DNA from: Pseudomonadota bacterium
Lineage (GTDB): Bacteria; Pseudomonadota; Gammaproteobacteria; Steroidobacterales; Steroidobacteraceae
Reading direction: 5' to 3'
NCBI GenBank assembly: GCA_025356075.1
Contig: JANXUT010000088.1
Span: 18,592 to 82,591 of the forward strand
Length of the DNA: 64,000 nt
Shown here one piece after another: positions 63,982 to 64,000 of this stretch. The position numbers and the translations under genes were made by a program. The notes below the pieces were generated by a model. The model ran no database searches, was not told the origin of the DNA, and was given only the letters and a program-made list of their open reading frames with translations. How positions within the stretch are numbered: position 1 is the stretch's first letter; every line of letters starts with the position of its first letter.

Positions 63982-64000
63982 GTAGCGGCCCGGGCTCCAA

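Overview
The window is GC-rich, densely coded DNA, most likely from a gammaproteobacterium related to Xanthomonadales or Steroidobacterales. The grounds are a tRNA-Leu–tig–clpP–clpX–lon block, a fimU–pilV–pilW–pilX–pilY1–pilE minor-pilin operon, several TonB-dependent receptors (TBDRs), an ECF sigma factor beside a Ser/Thr kinase, and strong GC bias at third codon positions. Organism identity is inferred from gene content only.

Layout. 1-5.6 kb: the end of a TBDR gene, then a di-haem cytochrome c, a CcP/MauG-type di-haem peroxidase and a beta-helix protein fused to a cytochrome c domain. 5.6-7.9 kb: selO with a terminator, then a ccdAB toxin-antitoxin pair under a 38-bp palindrome. 8-19.6 kb: a divergent N-acetylgalactosamine-type (aga) catabolic locus. 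A GH36-like alpha-galactosidase/N-acetylgalactosaminidase, a DeoR/AgaR repressor and an exported amidohydrolase lie on the minus strand. A large TBDR, an EamA transporter, AgaZ/KbaZ, AgaS and AgaK lie on the plus strand. AgaR-like operators sit between the two arms. 19.7-31 kb: assorted envelope and redox genes (barrel-like protein, DUF1345, DUF4242, M19 dipeptidase, lipoprotein, DUF1111-type di-haem protein), then ECF sigma plus a 1006-residue kinase. 31-36 kb: an EAL phosphodiesterase overlapping a sigma-54 activator, a SnoaL-like lipoprotein, and a dgcN-dgcA pair for D-glutamate catabolism.

36.2-39.8 kb: a TBDR gene inactivated twice. An IS4-family element with 18-bp terminal repeats and a 9-bp target duplication splits it, and there is an apparent one-base frameshift in the signal peptide. 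Removing the IS and one duplication restores an exact 742-codon frame from the first in-frame position of the mature part.

40.1-46.6 kb: a small integrated element. It has a 137-bp MITE-like sequence at its left, a lambda O-like initiator with an iteron array inside its own gene, two tiny ORFs, a tyrosine integrase, two more small ORFs and an HK97-type major capsid gene, all tightly coupled. Portal, terminase and prohead protease genes are absent. Distal to the capsid gene lies a three-gene cassette (a TIGR04255-like protein and two proteins I cannot assign) that ends at a 3' fragment of tRNA-Lys. This looks like a phage satellite or degenerate prophage with a cargo cassette, and it is the best candidate here for an undescribed system.

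46.7-64 kb: an HTH–TM–beta-propeller protein, an unknown exported protein, DUF4337, the minor-pilin operon with an extra small exported protein between pilX and pilY1, tRNA-Leu, and the tig–clpP–clpX–lon proteostasis block with a sigma-32-like promoter before lon.
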